Source: a virus | Direction: 5' to 3' (one strand) | IMG/VR virus record: IMGVR_UViG_3300031565_000493 | Coordinates: 1-20,047 of that record | DNA length: 20,047 nt | Shown: positions 16,399-20,047 of the stretch, one piece after another | Layout of the letters: each line of letters starts with the position of its first letter | Numbering within the stretch: position 1 is the stretch's first letter | Position numbers and translations under genes: made by a program | Notes under the pieces: model-generated | What the model saw: the letters and a program-made list of their open reading frames with translations, nothing else | Told to the model about the DNA's origin: nothing | The model's database searches: none

Positions 16399-18165
16399 AT
16401 GAGTGAACTTATCTCCAATATTGTTGATCTTGTCCACCCAACCGTTTCGGGTCAGGGGATAATTTGCACAGATAAAGTATGGGTTCTTTTTGATAGAGAA
16501 ATTGATGAAAATTCTTTATCAAATGGAAATCTTTTTATCACTGGTCCCGATTTTGATACTTGGTCTGGTCCTGATCTTCAAATGTTCCTGGATGCTCCTA
16601 GTCTTGGTACCGAAGATGAGATTCTTCAATCTCCCGGTTATCACGGAATGGTGCAGGGAACTTTTGAATTTGAACGTATTTCGCTTACAACTCTAGACGA
16701 AGTAGAGACACTAGATATAGTAGGTTCAGGGCATCTATTTCGCACTAAAGTTATTTTTACCCCAGACAATAGATTTCAAGCTGATACTGAATATACAGTT
16801 TATCTGTCTGGAGATGAAGACGCAACTGATGATTATCAAACTGGACTCACCAGTCGCACCATATTCGATCCAATTAGCGCCGGTACGAATACTAGTATAT
16901 CGGAACCAGAATTTACTGGTAGTTATAATGGACTAGTTCAATCTGATACTCTTCGTTTAGATATCACGACTTCGGGTCAAGCTGATAGTGCTCGATTTAC
17001 CTTCCAGTTAACTAGTGATGGCTTAGTTCATGGTCCTTTCAGAACTAAAGAATCTCCAATTTTACTTTCTGATGGTGTGTCGGTAAGTTTTACTAATGGC
17101 ATTCTTCAAGTAGGGGATTATTGGACAGTTGCTCTAAAAGTTCCAGTAACATACTCTGGTAATCTAATATGGCCATTTCAAACGGGAAGTGGCAATATCG
17201 AAGAGCTTCCCGATAGTACTTCAACGACTGTATTAGGTACCGTTGGTACAGATAGTACTGTCTCTAGTTCAACTGTTGCTACTACTTTTACTGTTTCTTC
17301 TACTGAGCCTGATGATGGTGATTCTAACTTAACTCTCCCCACTGATGCATATGACATAACTGTTAACTTTAGTAGTGATATCAATTCTGCAACAGTAGTT
17401 AGCGGAGTAGATATCTCTGTTTATTCTGAATCTGTAAATGGCGAAAGTACTATAGGTGCCGAGGGAGCTATCATTGCAAATCCAGCAGTTAGTGGATCTG
17501 AATTAACTATTACAATTCCTTCTGGTGTTTTACGTCAAAATAATCTAGTTACAGTAACTCTAGATAGCACTATTGCTGGAACTAATGGGGTTAGTTTGGA
17601 AGAAGACTATGAATTTTCATTCACAACAGTCTATAATCCCATGTATTGTACCTTACGTAGAACTAAACTCAATATAGGTGCCTACATCGAAAATATTCCA
17701 GACGATACTGTTAATATGGCTATTTTTGAAGCTTCCAGAGAAGCTGATAATCTTACTTGGGATAAAAACTATACTAGCGACGAATATTATCTATTTGTTA
17801 GAAGTCAGTGGACATGTTGTCGTGCTGCTCAAATCTTACTTATTAACGCTACAGGTGGTCATGATAGGTTAAAGAGAAAAAAATTAGCCGACCTTGAGGT
17901 TGAATATAATGTTCAATCTGGAAATACCAATATTCCCTTACAGCGTGTAGAAGATTGTCTTGCTAGGTGGGAAGGAGCTTTACAAGCTGGTGGAAGACAG
18001 GTGCAATCTCCTGGATATGTTATTAAGGGAGCATACGATCCAGACCGTCCCGCAATAGGAAGATCATGGCTACATGCAGACTCCGATGGTAGTTTTCCTG
18101 CTGCAACTGTAAAGGGCACTATTACTGGTTCTAGACGATGGGCTCGCGGTTGGTGGAGACGGTAA
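16399..18165 (+). CDS. Ig-like domain protein with connector-like C-terminal domain
   Basis: This 588-residue protein is modular. Residues about 10-155 form an Ig-like domain of the SbsA/Big_5 kind (DKVWVLFDREIDENSLS, ending in FTPDNRFQADTEYTVYLSG). Residues about 170-275 form a second beta-sandwich (GSYNGL...GQADSARFTFQ...GDYWTVALK). Residues about 295-410 form a second Big_5-like unit (VSSTEPDDGD, ITVNFSSDI, VTVTLDSTI, YEFSFTT). The C-terminal part (about 415-588) is helical and soluble, with CTLRRTKLNIGAYIENIPDD and SQWTCCRAAQILL, and resembles head-tail connector proteins by pattern and place. A GGTGGTGA site at 16381 precedes ATG by about 11 bases. The likely role is a connector bearing surface-exposed Ig-like decorations. 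The Ig-like assignment is good; the connector role is inferred. Confidence 0.75.
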   Translation: MSELISNIVDLVHPTVSGQGIICTDKVWVLFDREIDENSLSNGNLFITGPDFDTWSGPDLQMFLDAPSLGTEDEILQSPGYHGMVQGTFEFERISLTTLDEVETLDIVGSGHLFRTKVIFTPDNRFQADTEYTVYLSGDEDATDDYQTGLTSRTIFDPISAGTNTSISEPEFTGSYNGLVQSDTLRLDITTSGQADSARFTFQLTSDGLVHGPFRTKESPILLSDGVSVSFTNGILQVGDYWTVALKVPVTYSGNLIWPFQTGSGNIEELPDSTSTTVLGTVGTDSTVSSSTVATTFTVSSTEPDDGDSNLTLPTDAYDITVNFSSDINSATVVSGVDISVYSESVNGESTIGAEGAIIANPAVSGSELTITIPSGVLRQNNLVTVTLDSTIAGTNGVSLEEDYEFSFTTVYNPMYCTLRRTKLNIGAYIENIPDDTVNMAIFEASREADNLTWDKNYTSDEYYLFVRSQWTCCRAAQILLINATGGHDRLKRKKLADLEVEYNVQSGNTNIPLQRVEDCLARWEGALQAGGRQVQSPGYVIKGAYDPDRPAIGRSWLHADSDGSFPAATVKGTITGSRRWARGWWRR

Positions 18166-18167
18166 AA

Positions 18168-18773
18168 ATGACTTTTAACCCATATCGACGATCAACAAGT
18201 TCAATTAATAATTACTATACCAGTGGAACTACTGGCTCAGAACCCAATATGCGGGAAGAACTCATTAGTTTTTTTGATGGAACACATCCCGAGATTCCCA
18301 AAGCAACCATTGGACTTTTACGCAAAATGCGTAGAGATACCAATGGATTAACTATTCCTTGTTCTTGTGTAGATATTGTGACTAGAGAACCCGACAAAGA
18401 TAGATGGTGTCCAATTTGTTTTGGTGAAGGTTATATTTGGGATGAAATAGAGGTTCAATATTATTCTATTACTATCGGTCGTGATGTTAGTCAAGCTACT
18501 AGAGAAAAGTTAAGTATACCGGGCTTGATAAATGTACCTTTCGTAGTATTCTATATACGTTATGATGTTCCTATAACTAAGCAAGATAAAATTGTCAAGG
18601 TTGCTTTAGATTTAGAGGGAGACCCAGCAATTCCTAGAAAACGTGATAGTATATATAGAGTAGTTCATACTTGGGGATATAGGTCAGATAACGGAAAATT
18701 AGAATATTGGAAGATTTTTACGAGCGAAGAACATACTAAATACTTGGATGTTCCAACTTATGTGAGTGGATAA
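18168..18773 (+). CDS. Small zinc-motif protein, probable neck or head-closure component
   Basis: ATG 18168 is preferred over the in-frame ATG at 18138: GGAG at 18155-18158 is 9 bases from it and the long overlap with the upstream gene disappears. The product is 201 residues. After a Ser/Thr/Asn-rich N-terminus it has a four-Cys motif, C65-x-C67 and C81-x2-C84 (PCSCVD...CPICFGEGYIWDE), typical of small zinc-binding folds. The rest is beta-rich (IEVQYYSITIG, VVFYIRYDVP, KVALDLEGD), ending in short strands. Its stop shares one base with the next start (TAATG), so the genes are coupled. Sitting between connector and tail sheath genes it is probably a neck or head-completion protein; the precise function is not known. 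Confidence 0.72.
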   Translation: MTFNPYRRSTSSINNYYTSGTTGSEPNMREELISFFDGTHPEIPKATIGLLRKMRRDTNGLTIPCSCVDIVTREPDKDRWCPICFGEGYIWDEIEVQYYSITIGRDVSQATREKLSIPGLINVPFVVFYIRYDVPITKQDKIVKVALDLEGDPAIPRKRDSIYRVVHTWGYRSDNGKLEYWKIFTSEEHTKYLDVPTYVSG

Positions 18774-19486
18774 TGAGTTCAGTTCTTCGAACAGATCTTT
18801 TAGACCCAGATTTAATAGTAAATAACCAGAAAGTTAAGATTATTGTAGACGAAGTGATGACTCATATCACAGAAAAGTCTATCCCAGATAGAACTAAGAC
18901 CCCTGGAAAAGCAAAAGATATTGTTGAAGTTATGGAACTTATTAGAACAGCTATAAAGGATTATGAAGCAAGAAACCATACGATTCCAGATGCTCAAGTT
19001 GGTATAGCTTACGAGAAACCAGATAAGGCATTTGAAACAGAATTGATAACGATGGCAGTAACAAGCAGGGTCCCTGGAATGTATCAACAGGGTAGACCAA
19101 ATGAAGGTAATATAAAAAATCGTAGACCATTGTTACGAGAAACTTTAGATGATCCAGATGCTCCAGGTTATAAAAGATTAGTTCTGGGTTATTTTTATGA
19201 CAACATATTGAGACTTACATGTTGGGCTAAAACGAATAAACAAGCAAATGAAAGAGCCCTTTGGCTTGAAACAGTGATGGAAGAGTACGATTGGTTCTTT
19301 GTTTATAGTGGTGTAAATCGATTATTGTATGAAAGTTGGAGAACTAACGAAGTTGTTGATATAGGTAATAATAGATACTATGGCAGACCAATTGATTTCT
19401 TTGTTAGAACAGAAAAGTTAATCAATATGAGAGAGAAGACGTTAGAACAAATTATCTTTAGACTTACTGTTAGCAACGAAGTTTAA
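18773..19486 (+). CDS. Probable tail-terminator or neck protein
   Basis: This 237-residue protein directly precedes the sheath gene, the usual place of neck and tail-terminator proteins in myoviruses. An N-terminal helical part (about 20-75) is followed by an alpha/beta core, with hydrophobic strands such as ELITMAVTSRVPGMY, YKRLVLGYFYDNILRLTCWAK and PIDFFVRTEKLI, broadly like tail-completion folds. No enzymatic motif is seen. The ATG overlaps the previous stop by one base and has only a weak GTGGA site, so its translation probably depends on the upstream gene. The role is inferred from position and secondary-structure pattern. Confidence 0.65.
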   Translation: MSSVLRTDLLDPDLIVNNQKVKIIVDEVMTHITEKSIPDRTKTPGKAKDIVEVMELIRTAIKDYEARNHTIPDAQVGIAYEKPDKAFETELITMAVTSRVPGMYQQGRPNEGNIKNRRPLLRETLDDPDAPGYKRLVLGYFYDNILRLTCWAKTNKQANERALWLETVMEEYDWFFVYSGVNRLLYESWRTNEVVDIGNNRYYGRPIDFFVRTEKLINMREKTLEQIIFRLTVSNEV

Positions 19487-19503
19487 TAGGGAGGCAAAAT
19501 TTA

Positions 19504-20047
19504 ATGGCATTCGAAAATTTACCTGGGATTTTTCCAAAACTTGCTGATGGTAATCTCCAGATTACTACTGTTAATGAGAATCCTGTAGTTCTCATTCTTG
19601 GAACCGCAACTAGTGGCCCTAGTGAGTCATTCTATTCAGTAGCCAGCATATCTCAGGCTGCCAAACTATTTGGTCGCGCTGATGGTACCCTGGTAAAAGG
19701 AATGTATGAAACTCGGGCAGGAGGAGCTTCAAACTTAGCCCTATGTCGTATTGGTGCTTCTCCAGCTACTCTTACTGGCGTTGGTACTGGTATCACTATC
19801 ACTACAGTTGAAAAAGATAATATGGCTGGTCTTAACTATAAGATGTTTTGGGATGACGATGGCGGTCAATTAAAAATTTGGCGTGTCTCAGACGATCTCC
19901 TAGTCTATGACAATAATCCTCTCTACCCATCGGGAGCAATCGATGAAAACGAGCTTTCTGTAACTGGTACAGCTAGTGGTTCACCTGGAGATATTGGTAG
20001 CCTTGCCGTACCTGTTACTTTAGCTGCTGCGAACGGACTTTCTGGTG
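19504..20047 (+). CDS. Tail sheath protein (3' partial)
   Basis: The reading frame is open to the right edge; 181 codons are visible. AGGGAGG (19488-19494) lies 9 bases before ATG. The protein begins MAFENLPGIFPKLADGNL, followed by a hydrophobic strand PVVLILGTATSGPSE, then SISQAAKLFGRADGTLVKGMYETRAGGASNLALCRIGA. The combination of an early P-G-[IV] element, LGTAxxGP, a LFG...G.L..G..E...GGA segment and an RIG strand is characteristic of the N-terminal domain of contractile tail sheath proteins. The sheath contracts to drive the tube through the host envelope. Its presence makes the phage a myovirus. The domains beyond about residue 180 are not in the window. Confidence 0.85.
   Translation, partial: MAFENLPGIFPKLADGNLQITTVNENPVVLILGTATSGPSESFYSVASISQAAKLFGRADGTLVKGMYETRAGGASNLALCRIGASPATLTGVGTGITITTVEKDNMAGLNYKMFWDDDGGQLKIWRVSDDLLVYDNNPLYPSGAIDENELSVTGTASGSPGDIGSLAVPVTLAAANGLSG

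Noticed and set aside
18138-18140. Upstream ATG for the zinc-motif protein
   Set aside because: It would overlap the preceding gene by 28 bases, while ATG 18168 has a well-spaced GGAG.

Overview
The window is a stretch of the structural-gene module of a tailed double-stranded DNA phage (Caudoviricetes). It is most likely a myovirus, because the last gene, cut by the right edge, begins like a contractile tail sheath protein. All genes lie on the plus strand and are tightly packed. Most have a clear Shine-Dalgarno (AGGAGG-type) site, and several stop/start pairs overlap or abut. The DNA looks AT-rich by eye and uses the standard bacterial code. The bacterial host cannot be told from this sequence. 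There is no stretch of 300 bases without a gene; the largest gap, about 110 bases after the major capsid gene, holds a strong intrinsic terminator.

Left part (1-4089): an unusual cassette of four genes upstream of the terminase. The first, entered from the left edge, is a large protein with a Gly/Ala-rich membrane-like segment and a compact protein-kinase-like domain with all catalytic motifs near its C-terminus. Three smaller Gly/Ala-rich proteins with glycine-zipper-like hydrophobic segments follow. These look like virion or ejected, membrane-active proteins, but that role is inferred.

Middle (4095-15617): packaging and head genes. These are the large terminase with an N-terminal Cys cluster, three unrecognised genes (one long and very hydrophobic), a portal protein whose C-terminus looks like a degenerate Mu gpF-type domain, a prohead protease-scaffold fusion, an unrecognised beta-rich protein, and an HK97-fold major capsid protein. 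An in-frame ATG with a perfect AGGAGG site sits exactly at the protease/scaffold boundary. It suggests a separately translated scaffold, the arrangement known from lambda C/Nu3. The terminator follows the capsid gene.

Right part (15731-20047): connector and tail genes. These are a small charged protein, a protein with Ig-like domains joined to a connector-like C-terminus, a small protein with a CxC...CxxC zinc-type motif, a likely neck or tail-terminator protein, and the start of the tail sheath gene. The order terminase, portal, protease/scaffold, capsid, connectors, sheath matches the assembly order of myovirus heads and tails. The main novelty candidates are the kinase-bearing protein with its membrane-protein cassette, the nested scaffold start, and the Ig-like/connector and portal/MuF fusions.
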